Positions 43,717 to 52,410 of a DNA stretch of 64,000 nucleotides are shown here, in pieces. Location of the stretch: assembly GCA_036489975.1 (NCBI GenBank), contig DASXES010000127.1:1-64000 (forward strand), given 5' to 3'. The notes under the pieces are model-generated. The model was not told the DNA's origin. It worked only from the letters and a program-made list of their open reading frames with translations, and ran no database searches. The position numbers were made by a program, and so were the translations under genes. Each line of letters starts with the position of its first letter. Position 1 is the stretch's first letter. The DNA is from Roseiarcus sp036489975. GTDB taxonomy: Bacteria > Pseudomonadota > Alphaproteobacteria > Rhizobiales > Beijerinckiaceae.

Positions 43717-45318
43717 ATGCGGAAGCTCATCGCGCCTGTGTCGGTGTTGCTGATGTTGGGCGTGTCGGCGCTCGGCGGCGTCGCAAAGGCGGGGCCACAG
43801 CCCGATCCTTTCGCCTCCAACAACGGCATAGACGTGCCCAACGGCGTGAACCCGCCCCCTTTCAACGGCCCCTACGAGTTCCGTAAGCTCAGCCACGACT
43901 ATCCCGCGACGCCGCCCTCGCATTCCTGGCTCGACGCCCGCCCGAAGGGGCCGATCACCTTGGCCAACGCCGCCGACTACATGACGAGGCTCAAGGCCTA
44001 TGTGGAACCCACGCTACGGAAGATGATCGAAGCGCCAGCCGACTGGGACCCCGCCTCCAGCGGCTGGTACGACATGCCATGGATGGGCGAGGGCAACGCG
44101 GAGAGCGGTCGCGAGGCCATCCTCGGCTCGTTCACCGGGCAGATCGTGCTCGCCTCGAGCGAGGCGCACAAGAAGCTCAAGGTCGACACCCAAAACCACA
44201 CGATCATCTATTACGACCCGATGGCCGCCTCGACCCTTGGCGACATCTGGAAAGAGATCGGCAAGCCGAGCTACGCCGCAGCGAATTATCGCGAGGGCTC
44301 GATCGTCGTCAAAGCCGGCGGTATCGCCGCGACGCCCGATCAATGGCCCGACGTCGACGGCGCAGCGATCTGGCGCGTCTATCGCCCGGCGCCCGAGCAG
44401 GTCATCGACTGGTACAAGAAAAACCGCCCAAAGACATACCCCTGGATGCCGGTGGTGCAGGACCTGCGGGTGATGCAGTTCGATATCATCGTCAAGGACA
44501 CCGAAGCCTCGCCGCAAACAGGCTGGGTGTTCACGACGTTCGTTTACGACAAGTCCGCCCCCAAGGGGACCGGCCCGTGGGACCAGCTCGTTCCTCTTGG
44601 CGCGACCTGGGGCAACGACCCTGAATACGATGGCTACTATACCGGCCACCCCCCCGGTCACGGCGGCCTTTTGCAATTCTGGCGCAACCCCAAGGCGCCG
44701 GAATATACGGCTGCGACCCTTGGCTGGGGCGGCCGCATGTCCGGCCCGATCGACATCGCCGAGCGCCACGGGGTCATTCTCTTGAAGCCGACTCCCATCC
44801 AGATCGCGCCCGGCACGCTCAAAAGCGATGCGGCCTGTCTTGGCCTTCCGCATACGACGGTGAGCGGGCCGTTCCGGGCTTCCGGCTGCTTCAGTTGCCA
44901 CGGAACCTCTCAGTCCGGCCTGGGAGCGCGCATGTATCCCTCGCCGCTTGCCAGTGTGCGGCTGCCGCTGGATGGCGACCCCTTCTGCCTCTACATGCCC
45001 GGCGGCCCCAGTTGGTCCGCCTGGTACCAGAACCGGTCGGGCCACGATCCCCAGCTCAGATCTAAGCCGCAGACGCCCTCGCCGATCGTCGCGACAGTGC
45101 TCCGGGCGATGGCCAGCCCCGCTGCAGCGGACGCGCCCATTCCTTTCGTCCGCTTCGCCGAGGACGCCCGGCCGGTCGACACGGCGGCAATCCGGCAGGC
45201 GCTCACCCAGGCGACGCAGGGTTTCGACTATGACATGGTGCTGATGTTCGCCATCGGGACGGCGGAGCAGGCCTCGCAGGGCTTCACCCTTCTGCCTGAA
45301 CGGCAGGCGGTCCATTGA
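43717..45318 (+). CDS. Exported haem-binding (c-type) hypothetical protein
   Basis: A 533-residue exported protein: signal peptide RKLIAPVSVLLMLGVSALGG cleaved near AKAG, then a long domain I cannot name (WYDMPWMGEG, VFTTFVYDKSAPKG, GWGGRMSGPIDIAERH), and a single c-type haem motif, GCFSCHGTSQSG, near residue 390. Periplasmic, redox-related or haem-sensing roles are possible. ATG 43717 has GGAGGGA just upstream. Its last codons overlap the start of the cyclase-like gene, so the two proteins are made together. Confidence 0.7.
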   Translation: MRKLIAPVSVLLMLGVSALGGVAKAGPQPDPFASNNGIDVPNGVNPPPFNGPYEFRKLSHDYPATPPSHSWLDARPKGPITLANAADYMTRLKAYVEPTLRKMIEAPADWDPASSGWYDMPWMGEGNAESGREAILGSFTGQIVLASSEAHKKLKVDTQNHTIIYYDPMAASTLGDIWKEIGKPSYAAANYREGSIVVKAGGIAATPDQWPDVDGAAIWRVYRPAPEQVIDWYKKNRPKTYPWMPVVQDLRVMQFDIIVKDTEASPQTGWVFTTFVYDKSAPKGTGPWDQLVPLGATWGNDPEYDGYYTGHPPGHGGLLQFWRNPKAPEYTAATLGWGGRMSGPIDIAERHGVILLKPTPIQIAPGTLKSDAACLGLPHTTVSGPFRASGCFSCHGTSQSGLGARMYPSPLASVRLPLDGDPFCLYMPGGPSWSAWYQNRSGHDPQLRSKPQTPSPIVATVLRAMASPAAADAPIPFVRFAEDARPVDTAAIRQALTQATQGFDYDMVLMFAIGTAEQASQGFTLLPERQAVH

Positions 45319-48263
45319 CCTCGTTCTGCCCCTCGTGTGGCGCGCCCTTTTCTGAAGGGGCGCGATTCTGCGGAGGGTGCGGAACAAAGCGCCCCGACCG
45401 GGAAAGCGCGACCGCCCGCCTCACGCATGGCGAGCGTCGCAATATGACCGTCCTCTTCGCCGATCTCGTCGAATCGACGCGCATGATCGACGGCCGCGAT
45501 CCCGAAGAGCTGATGGACGGCCTCGCTGCCTATCGGATGGCGATCCGCGAAGCCGTCGACCGTTTCGGCGGCTTCATCCTGCATCATCTGGGTGATGGCG
45601 TCATCGTCTGCTTCGGCTATCCGATTGGCAATGAGGACGCGGCGGAGCGGGCGGTGCGCGCCGCGCTCGCGATTGCAGACGCAGTCGCCAAGCTCACCGC
45701 GGGGCCGGTGGCGCTGCGTGTGCGTGTCGGCGTCGCGACAGGCGTCATTGTGAGCCAGGCCAACCCGGCGACGGACCGCATCGAGGATAATTTCACCGGC
45801 GCCGCGCTTAACATCGCCGCCCGCCTCCAAAGCGTGGCCGAGCCCGGGCAGGTGGTCGTGGCCGAGTCGACCGCACGTCTCGCGCACGGCGTCTTCGTCA
45901 CCCGCTCACTCGGGCCGCAGACGCTCAAGGGCTTCGCCGACCCGGTCGAGGCTTTCGTCGTCTTCGGCCTCCGCGAGGCGCGCTCCCGTTTCGCGCGCCG
46001 CCTCGAACTCGCCAACGCGCCGCTCATCAACCGCCACGCGGAGCGCGGCTTACTGCTCAAGCTGTTCGGCGAAGCCGCCCTCGGTTCGGGGCGCACGATC
46101 TACATCGAGGGCGAGCCGGGCATCGGGAAGTCGCGGCTCGCCCATGTCCTGGGCGAGATCGCGGGCGAGGCCGAGTTCAAGCAGTTCGGCCTGCAATGTA
46201 ACGCAGCGCTCACGAACACCGCGCTTCACCCGCACATCGAGCTCCTTCAGAGACAGTGCGGCATTGCCGCGGAGGACGACGCCGGCGCAAGACTTGAAAA
46301 GCTCAAGGCCTATCTCGCCTCGCGGCGTCCCTCCGATCCTGAAGCGCTGGCGCTAGTCGCCAGCCTCCTGATCATAGATTCGCCCGACGCGCCGCCCGTC
46401 GCCGTGCCCCCGCCCGAGCAGCGCGCGCGCACGCTGGCCACGCTACTTGAGCTTCTGATGATCGAAGCGAGAGAGGCGCCCCTTGTCCTCGTCTACGAGG
46501 ATCTGCATTGGGCCGATCCGACTTCGCGCGATCTCGTCGCGCAACTCGTCGAGGCGAGCCGTGAGGCGCGCCTGCTCCTGATCGCGACCGCCCGGCCGGG
46601 CGCGCAACCCGAATGGATGCAGCGCGACAATGTCGTCTCGCTCCACTTGGATCGCCTTACGACCGAGGATTCCTCCCGTTTCGCCGAGGCGATCGGGCTC
46701 GGCGCCGGCCTCTCGCGCATCGACATCGACCGCATCGTCAAGCGGACCGACGGCGTGCCGCTGTTCGTCGAGGAAATGACGCGCATGATGCTCGACGCGC
46801 CCGATCGCGCGCGCCGCGCGGACCTGCCGGAAAGCCTCTCCGACCTCCTCACCGAGCGCCTCGACCGCCTTGGCCCGGCGCGGCGCTACATGCAGGTCGG
46901 CGCAATCATCGGCCGCGAGTTCTCCCCTGCCCTGCTTGCGTCGGTTGTGGACGAGCCGGTGGACGAATTGCGCGAGCCGCTGGCGACGCTGATCGCCTCG
47001 GGTCTGGTGCATCAGGGAGGCGACGGCGTGATCGTATTTAAACACGCGCTCATCCAGGACGCAGCCTATGCCTCGATTCTTGTGCGGCCGCGGCGCGAAC
47101 TGCACGCGCGCGTCGCCGAGCGCCTGACCACGAGCTTCGCCGAGATTGGCGAGCGCGAGCCGGAAATGGTCGCCCGCCATCTGACGGCGGCGGCGAAGCC
47201 GCTCGATGCGGCGGGCTGGTGGTTGAGGGCCGGCGGCGCCGCGATCGGCCGTGGCAGCCCGCAGGAGGCTGCGGCCGCCCTGCAAGCAGGGCTCGACGCT
47301 CTCGCCGACCTGGCGGACGACGAGACGCGTCGCCGCGCTGAACTGGGGCTGCTCGCGGTGCTCGGCCCCGCGCACATGGTGATGCGTGGCCCAGGGAGCC
47401 CGGACTTCGGCGCCGTCCAGCGGCGCGCCTACGACACCTGCCGTTCTCTGCCCGACACGCCGAGCCTCTTCCGCATCACGTACGGGCTGGCGCTGTTCCA
47501 TTGGGGACGCGCGGAACTTTCGACCGCGCTTCCGCTCGCCGCCGCGCTCGACGAAGCGATGCGGGCCGATCGCACGACCGAACATATTCTCGCAGCCGGC
47601 AATATGAATGGCATGATCCGCCTGCATCTTGGCGACGCCGCCGACGCTCGCGGGAGACTGACCGAAACGGTCGGCCTCTATCGCCCGGAACGCGACGCCG
47701 CACTCTATCCGCACTATCTCATGGACTTTGGCGTGTTCGGCCGGTTCTATCTCGCCATCGCCTGCGCGATGACCGGCGACGGCGAGGAGGGCGCCCGGCA
47801 TGCGCGCGACGCGGCCGCCCTCGCCGAGACGCTGGGGCAGCCCCATTCGGTCGGCTTCTCCATGCTCGCCAACTTCATCATCGCCATGCTGCGCGATGAC
47901 CCGGCGACGGCGCGCGAATGGGCGGCCCGCTGCGTGCCCTTCGCCAGCGCGCGCGGCTTTCCCGAGTTCGTCGCCTTCGCCGAGATCGCGCTTGGCTGGG
48001 CCGATATGCGGGAGGGCAAGGTCGAGCAGGGCCTCGCGCAGTTCGAACGGGGAGTGGAAGCCTGGCACGCGACCGGCTTCGAGACCTGGCAGACCTTGTT
48101 CGGCGCGCTACGCATGGAAGCGCTCGCGAGGCTCAGCCGGCGCGACGAAGCGCTCGCCGAAGGCACGCGGCAGACCGAGCGCGCCGCCCGGAACGGCGAA
48201 CGCCTGTTCGAGGGCCATATCGCGCGCGCCCACGCGCTTGCCCGCGGCGAACGTCCGGCTTAG
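45315..48263 (+). CDS. Adenylate/guanylate cyclase-domain ATPase with TPR region
   Basis: A 982-residue cytosolic signalling protein. Residues 1-30 form a double-CxxC zinc ribbon (CPSCG and CGGCG). Residues about 40-220 are a class III nucleotidyl cyclase domain (TVLFADLVESTRM, HHLGDGVIVCFGYP, VRVGVATGVIV, NFTGAALNIAARLQ). Then an AAA/STAND ATPase with Walker A EGEPGIGKSRLAHVLGE and Walker B PLVLVYEDLHWADP, and a C-terminal TPR-like helical region. The start appears to be TTG overlapping the preceding stop as TTGA. Such proteins are frequent in rhizobia, with few known functions; here coupling to a haem protein suggests a redox or gas-linked signal. Confidence 0.88.
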   Translation: MTSFCPSCGAPFSEGARFCGGCGTKRPDRESATARLTHGERRNMTVLFADLVESTRMIDGRDPEELMDGLAAYRMAIREAVDRFGGFILHHLGDGVIVCFGYPIGNEDAAERAVRAALAIADAVAKLTAGPVALRVRVGVATGVIVSQANPATDRIEDNFTGAALNIAARLQSVAEPGQVVVAESTARLAHGVFVTRSLGPQTLKGFADPVEAFVVFGLREARSRFARRLELANAPLINRHAERGLLLKLFGEAALGSGRTIYIEGEPGIGKSRLAHVLGEIAGEAEFKQFGLQCNAALTNTALHPHIELLQRQCGIAAEDDAGARLEKLKAYLASRRPSDPEALALVASLLIIDSPDAPPVAVPPPEQRARTLATLLELLMIEAREAPLVLVYEDLHWADPTSRDLVAQLVEASREARLLLIATARPGAQPEWMQRDNVVSLHLDRLTTEDSSRFAEAIGLGAGLSRIDIDRIVKRTDGVPLFVEEMTRMMLDAPDRARRADLPESLSDLLTERLDRLGPARRYMQVGAIIGREFSPALLASVVDEPVDELREPLATLIASGLVHQGGDGVIVFKHALIQDAAYASILVRPRRELHARVAERLTTSFAEIGEREPEMVARHLTAAAKPLDAAGWWLRAGGAAIGRGSPQEAAAALQAGLDALADLADDETRRRAELGLLAVLGPAHMVMRGPGSPDFGAVQRRAYDTCRSLPDTPSLFRITYGLALFHWGRAELSTALPLAAALDEAMRADRTTEHILAAGNMNGMIRLHLGDAADARGRLTETVGLYRPERDAALYPHYLMDFGVFGRFYLAIACAMTGDGEEGARHARDAAALAETLGQPHSVGFSMLANFIIAMLRDDPATAREWAARCVPFASARGFPEFVAFAEIALGWADMREGKVEQGLAQFERGVEAWHATGFETWQTLFGALRMEALARLSRRDEALAEGTRQTERAARNGERLFEGHIARAHALARGERPA

Positions 48264-48309
48264 GCGCGCAGGGACGCCCTGTTCGTCGTCGATGGCGCCA
48301 AGGCGCTGG

Positions 48310-48594
48310 TCACTGATCGGGCGGCGCGCCGGGGTCGCATCGGGCGTGCGCGCGCTTGACTTCGGCGAGACTGTGGAACGTCCGCGAGGCGATGCTGGCG
48401 CAATAGTCGTCCAGCGACTCGTTTCCCTCCGGCGCACCGCCTGCGTCGGGCGGCGGACCCTGAGAATCCGGAGGATCGTTGGGTCCCGGAACGACCGGCG
48501 AATGCTCGAACAGGCCCGGCGGATAGCCGTCATCCGCCGCTAGCGCGGGGCTCGCGGCCAGCGCGGCGACGAAGGCGATGGTCAATCTTTTCAT
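48310..48594 (-). CDS. Small exported hypothetical protein
   Basis: A 94-residue protein with a clear signal peptide (MKRLTIAFVAALAASPALAADD). The mature part is Pro/Gly/Asp-rich (VVPGPNDPPDSQGPPPDAGG) and ends with two Cys (YCASIASR and ARCDPGAP) that may pair. Start at 48594 chosen for the signal peptide; the open frame continues to 48807 through the hemC promoter region. Divergent from hemC. Function unknown. Confidence 0.65.
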   Translation of the reverse strand: MKRLTIAFVAALAASPALAADDGYPPGLFEHSPVVPGPNDPPDSQGPPPDAGGAPEGNESLDDYCASIASRTFHSLAEVKRAHARCDPGAPPDQ

Positions 48595-48712
48595 GGCCGA
48601 CCACTGATGCCACTGCCTCGCGCCGACATCAACCAGGACGGCGCGAGATATCCAGCGGGGCTTCCGCGGGAGCGAGCTTGACAGGATCCTTCCCGCAGCC
48701 CAGGTCGCTCCG

Positions 48713-49645
48713 ATGACGTTGCACGCCCTGTTCACCCTTGGCGCCCGCGGTTCGCCTCTGGCGCTGGCGCAGGCGAATGAGGCGCGCCGCAATCTCGCCA
48801 GGGCCAATGGCTGGGAGATCGACCGGATCGCGCTTCAGGTCATCCGCACGACCGGCGACAGGATCCAGGATCGGCCGCTTTCGGAGGCCGGCGGCAAGGG
48901 CCTGTTCACCAAGGAAATCGACGCCGCGCTCCTGGCCGGCGCTATCGACGCCGCAGTCCACTCGGCCAAGGACCTGCCCACCCGTCTGCCCGACGGCGTC
49001 GCGATCGGCGCCTGTCTGCCACGCGAAGACGTCCGCGACGCGCTCATCTCGGCCTTCGCCGATACGATCGACACGCTGCCGCTCGGCGCGACCTTCGCCG
49101 CCGCCTCGTTGCGCCGTCACGCGCAGGCGCTGCGCCTGCGCCCCGATCTCAAGCCCACGCTCCTGCGCGGCAATGTCGAGACGAGGCTCGCCAAGGCCGA
49201 GTCCGGCGCGGTCGGCGCCACGCTGCTGGCGCTCGCGGGCCTGAAACGGCTCGGCCTCGCCCACCGCGCTCGCGCCGTGCTCGATCTCGACAACTTCTTG
49301 CCCGCCCCCGGCCAGGGCGCGATCGCGATCACAGCGCGCAGCGGAGATCAGCGTGCGCTCGAGGCGCTCAGAGCCGTCTCGGACGCGGCGACCATGACCG
49401 CGCTCACCGCCGAGCGCGCCTTCCTGGCCGAGCTCGAGGGCTCCTGCCGCACGCCAATCGCAGGCCTCGCCCGCCTCGAGGCCGGCAGGCTCAGGCTCAC
49501 CGGCGAAGTGCTGCGCCCCGACGGTTCGGAGAGCTTCGATGTCTCCGCCGAGGGCGCGCCTGCCGACGCCGAGCGGCTCGGGCGGGAGGCCGGCCGCGAC
49601 CTCGCCGCCCGCCTGCCGGAGGGCGTGCTGGTCAGGGGCGGGTGA
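48713..49645 (+). CDS. hemC: Hydroxymethylbilane synthase (porphobilinogen deaminase)
   Basis: A 310-residue cytosolic enzyme that polymerises four porphobilinogens to hydroxymethylbilane in haem and cobalamin synthesis. Family blocks: FTLGARGSPLALAQA, TTGDRIQDRPLSEAGGKGLFTKEID, AVHSAKDLPT, GNVETRLAKAE, and EGSCRTPIAGLA with the Cys that holds the dipyrromethane cofactor. Normal length. In many alphaproteobacteria hemC is divergent from tsaD and followed by hemD; neither is seen here, so its usual neighbourhood has been rearranged. Confidence 0.97.
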   Translation: MTLHALFTLGARGSPLALAQANEARRNLARANGWEIDRIALQVIRTTGDRIQDRPLSEAGGKGLFTKEIDAALLAGAIDAAVHSAKDLPTRLPDGVAIGACLPREDVRDALISAFADTIDTLPLGATFAAASLRRHAQALRLRPDLKPTLLRGNVETRLAKAESGAVGATLLALAGLKRLGLAHRARAVLDLDNFLPAPGQGAIAITARSGDQRALEALRAVSDAATMTALTAERAFLAELEGSCRTPIAGLARLEAGRLRLTGEVLRPDGSESFDVSAEGAPADAERLGREAGRDLAARLPEGVLVRGG

Positions 49646-49693
49646 AGGGACCACGCCAGCTCGGGTTCAAATCGGGCTCCGCGAAAATGCGGG

Positions 49694-50890
49694 TTAGCGC
49701 CCCACGACTTCAGGCAGTTTTTCGGCTGGAGGCGTGTTGCGGCTGCGGCCGGTGCGCACCACGCCGTCGATCATCGTCATGCCGATCCCGGGCAGGTCGC
49801 CGAGCCGGATCGAATCGAGGAAATTTGCTCCGGCCGAATGCTGCGCCTTGTCCATGAACACGAAATCGGCGGCGCGGCCGACTTCGATCAGGCCGCAGTC
49901 GAGCGCGCGCATGCGCGCGGTGTTGCCGGTCGCGAAGCAGAAGGCGATCTCGGGCGCGACGTCGCCGAGGCTCGACAGCATCGCGACCATGCGGATGATC
50001 CCGAGCGGCTGGACGCCCGAGCCAGCGGGCCCGTCGGTGCCGAGGATCACCCGGTCGAGCTCGTTGCGCTCGCTCGCGGTGCGCAAAGTGAAGAGCGCCG
50101 AGCGCTCGTTGCCATTGTGCACGAGCTCGAGCCCGCGCCGGCAGCCCTCGCAGATGCAGCGGATCTCCTTGTCCGGCAGCGCCGTGTGGCCGCCGTTGAC
50201 ATGGCCGACGACGTCGGTGTCCGCCTCCAGCACGACGTCGGCGCCGATCAGGCCCGAGCCGGGGATCGAGGGGCCGCCGGTGTGGATGGTCGACTGGATG
50301 CCGTATTTGCGCGCCCAGGCGACCATCTGCTTCGCGTTCGCGCCGTCTTTCACCCCACCAAGGCCCACCTCGCCAAGAAGCTTCACGCCCGCGTCGGCCA
50401 AGTCCTTGAAATCCTGCTCCGTCATGCCAGGCTCGATCACCGGCGCCCCAGCGTGCAGCTTGACGCCATTGACGCGGAAATTGCTGAACGCGCGCTGGGC
50501 GAAGATGGCGTGCGCCTTCAGGCCCACAATGTCGCGCGGACGGCCCGGCTGATGCACCTCCCCGGCCGAGATCATCGTGGTCACGCCGCCGTGCAGCGTC
50601 GAGTCGATCCAGCCGAGCTGGTTCTGGCGCGGAGTCCAGTCGCCCGAGACGGGATGGACGTGGCTGTCGATGAGGCCCGGCGCGACTACGGTTCGCTTCG
50701 CGTCTACGATTGTCGTCGCGCCTTCCGCGTCCACGTCCTTCGCCCGTCCGACCGCAACGATGCGCCCGTCCACCGCGACGATCGCATCGGCGTCGAGGAT
50801 CGGATTTTCGATCGCCCCCGAGAGCAGCAAGCCGATGTTGCGGATCAATGTCTTGCCGGCGCCGCCGGGCGCGGGCGCGTCATGAGCCAT
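49694..50890 (-). CDS. Enamidase-like amidohydrolase (nicotinate pathway)
   Basis: A 398-residue metal-dependent amidohydrolase. HxH in PGLIDSHVHPVSGDW, the carboxylate region KLLGEVGLGGVKDG, TIHTGG, GHVNGGHTALP and the final metal/catalytic Asp in ILGTDGPAGSG provide the binuclear metal site. The overall wording resembles enamidase (Ena) of Eubacterium barkeri, which opens 1,4,5,6-tetrahydro-6-oxonicotinate to 2-formylglutarate and ammonia. ATG 50890 follows GGAGG. It is the last gene of the presumed nicotinate operon, 45 bases after livF, and its expected substrate is exactly the product of the reductase encoded in the same run. Confidence 0.82.
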   Translation of the reverse strand: MAHDAPAPGGAGKTLIRNIGLLLSGAIENPILDADAIVAVDGRIVAVGRAKDVDAEGATTIVDAKRTVVAPGLIDSHVHPVSGDWTPRQNQLGWIDSTLHGGVTTMISAGEVHQPGRPRDIVGLKAHAIFAQRAFSNFRVNGVKLHAGAPVIEPGMTEQDFKDLADAGVKLLGEVGLGGVKDGANAKQMVAWARKYGIQSTIHTGGPSIPGSGLIGADVVLEADTDVVGHVNGGHTALPDKEIRCICEGCRRGLELVHNGNERSALFTLRTASERNELDRVILGTDGPAGSGVQPLGIIRMVAMLSSLGDVAPEIAFCFATGNTARMRALDCGLIEVGRAADFVFMDKAQHSAGANFLDSIRLGDLPGIGMTMIDGVVRTGRSRNTPPAEKLPEVVGR

Positions 50891-50935
50891 GAAAATCCTC
50901 CTTGTGTCAGACGACCCAGTTTTTCCGCCGGCGCT

Positions 50936-51643
50936 TCATACCGCCAGATAGGCGTCGCGCACGTCGGGACGCGCCTCGAGCTCCGCGAAGCTTCCCCTGT
51001 ACCGCACGGCGCCGCGTTCGAGTATCACCGCCTCGTCCGCTATCATTTGCGCGAAATGCAGGTTCTGTTCCGAGACCAGAAGGCTCATGCCCTCGCGCTT
51101 GAGGTCGAGGATCGCCTTCGCCATCTGCTCGACGACCCGCGGCGCGATGCCCTCCGAGGGCTCGTCGAGCATGAGGAGCAGGGGATTGCCCATCAGCGTG
51201 CGCCCGATAGTCAGCATCTGCTGCTCGCCGCCGCTGATCGCGCCGCCGCGCCGGCGGCGCATTTCCGCGAGATTGGGAAAGAGGGCGTAGACCCTTTCCG
51301 GGGTCCAGCCGGGGGCGCCGGCGCGCGGCGGCTGGCGGCCGACCTCAAGGTTCTCCTCGATCGTGAGCTCGGTGAAGATGCGCCGGTCTTCCGGCACATA
51401 GCCGAGCCCGAGGCGCGCGATGCGATAGGGCGGCTCAGCGCCGATCTCACGGTCGAGGAAACGCACCGAACCCTTGCGCTCGACCAGTCCGATGATCGCC
51501 TTGAACGTCGTCGACTTGCCGGCGCCGTTGCGCCCGAGCAGCGCGGTGACGGCGCCCCGCCGCACCGAGAAGGCGATCCCGTCGAGAATCTGCGCGGCCC
51601 CGTAACGCGCGTCGAGGTCGCGGACGGTCAGCATGTCCGTCAC
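50936..51643 (-). CDS. Liv-type ABC transporter ATP-binding protein (LivF-like)
   Basis: A 235-residue ABC ATPase. Walker A LLGRNGAGKSTTFKAIIG, Q-loop region, signature ISGGEQQMLTIGRTLM and Walker B LLLMLDEPSEGIAP are in order, and the short LivF-type C terminus lacks the LivG insert. It energises uptake with the LivG-like ATPase and the fused permease; its ATG overlaps the livG stop (ATGA). Because the transporter is embedded in the nicotinate operon, nicotinate or 6-hydroxynicotinate is a likelier cargo than branched amino acids. Confidence 0.92.
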   Translation of the reverse strand: MTDMLTVRDLDARYGAAQILDGIAFSVRRGAVTALLGRNGAGKSTTFKAIIGLVERKGSVRFLDREIGAEPPYRIARLGLGYVPEDRRIFTELTIEENLEVGRQPPRAGAPGWTPERVYALFPNLAEMRRRRGGAISGGEQQMLTIGRTLMGNPLLLMLDEPSEGIAPRVVEQMAKAILDLKREGMSLLVSEQNLHFAQMIADEAVILERGAVRYRGSFAELEARPDVRDAYLAV

Positions 51644-52410
51644 GACGGCTCACCGCCATGATAGGTCAGGCCTTCGCCGAGATAGACCGCCTGCACCTCC
51701 GGATTGCGCCTGACCTCCTCGGGCGAGCCCTCCGCGATCAGGCGGCCGCGGCTCAGGACGAGAATACGCCCGGCGTGGCGGAACACCACATCCATGTCGT
51801 GCTCGGTGAAGAGCACGCCCAGATTTTTCTCGCGCGCGATTTTTCCCGTGAGCGCCATGAGCTCGATGCGATCGCGCGGCGACATGCCAGCGGTCGGTTC
51901 GTCCATGAGCAGGAGCTTGGGCGCGTTGGCGAGCGCCATCGCGAGTTCAAGCCGCTTGAGGTCGCCATAAGCGAGTTCCGCGCATGGCCTGTCCGCCTGT
52001 CCAATCATGCCGACGAGGGCGAGGAGGGCTTCCGCCTCCGGGCGGTTGGCGCGCGTCGCGCGGCCCCACAGCCGGCCAAGACGGCGCTCGTGCGAAAGCA
52101 GGACGGTCTGCACATTCTCGATGACCGTCATCGAGGCGAAAGTGGCGGTGATCTGAAACGTGCGCCCGACGCCCAAGCGCCAGACCTCGCGCGGCGGGCG
52201 CCCCGTGACGTCGCGGCCCGAAAGCGCGATCGTGCCGGAATCCGGCCGGATCTGGCCGTTCAGCATGTTGAAGCAGGTGCTTTTGCCCGCGCCGTTCGGG
52301 CCGATCAGCGCGACGATCTCGCCCGCCTCGAGGCTGAGCGAGACGTCCGCCACGGCCCTGACGCCGCCATAGGATTTCGCGACGCCGCGAACGTCGAGAA
52401 GCGCGCTCAC
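51640..52410 (-). CDS. Liv-type ABC transporter ATP-binding protein (LivG-like)
   Basis: A 256-residue ABC ATPase. Walker A ALIGPNGAGKSTCFNMLNG, signature-equivalent LAYGDLKRLELAMAL, Walker B LLLMDEPTAGMSP and the H-loop TEHDMDVVF are present, with the LivG-type long insert before the signature. The start is GTG at 52410, overlapping the permease stop as GTGA; a frame extending much farther is a shadow of the permease gene. Part of the five-protein uptake system 50936-55512. Confidence 0.92.
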   Translation of the reverse strand: MSALLDVRGVAKSYGGVRAVADVSLSLEAGEIVALIGPNGAGKSTCFNMLNGQIRPDSGTIALSGRDVTGRPPREVWRLGVGRTFQITATFASMTVIENVQTVLLSHERRLGRLWGRATRANRPEAEALLALVGMIGQADRPCAELAYGDLKRLELAMALANAPKLLLMDEPTAGMSPRDRIELMALTGKIAREKNLGVLFTEHDMDVVFRHAGRILVLSRGRLIAEGSPEEVRRNPEVQAVYLGEGLTYHGGEPS

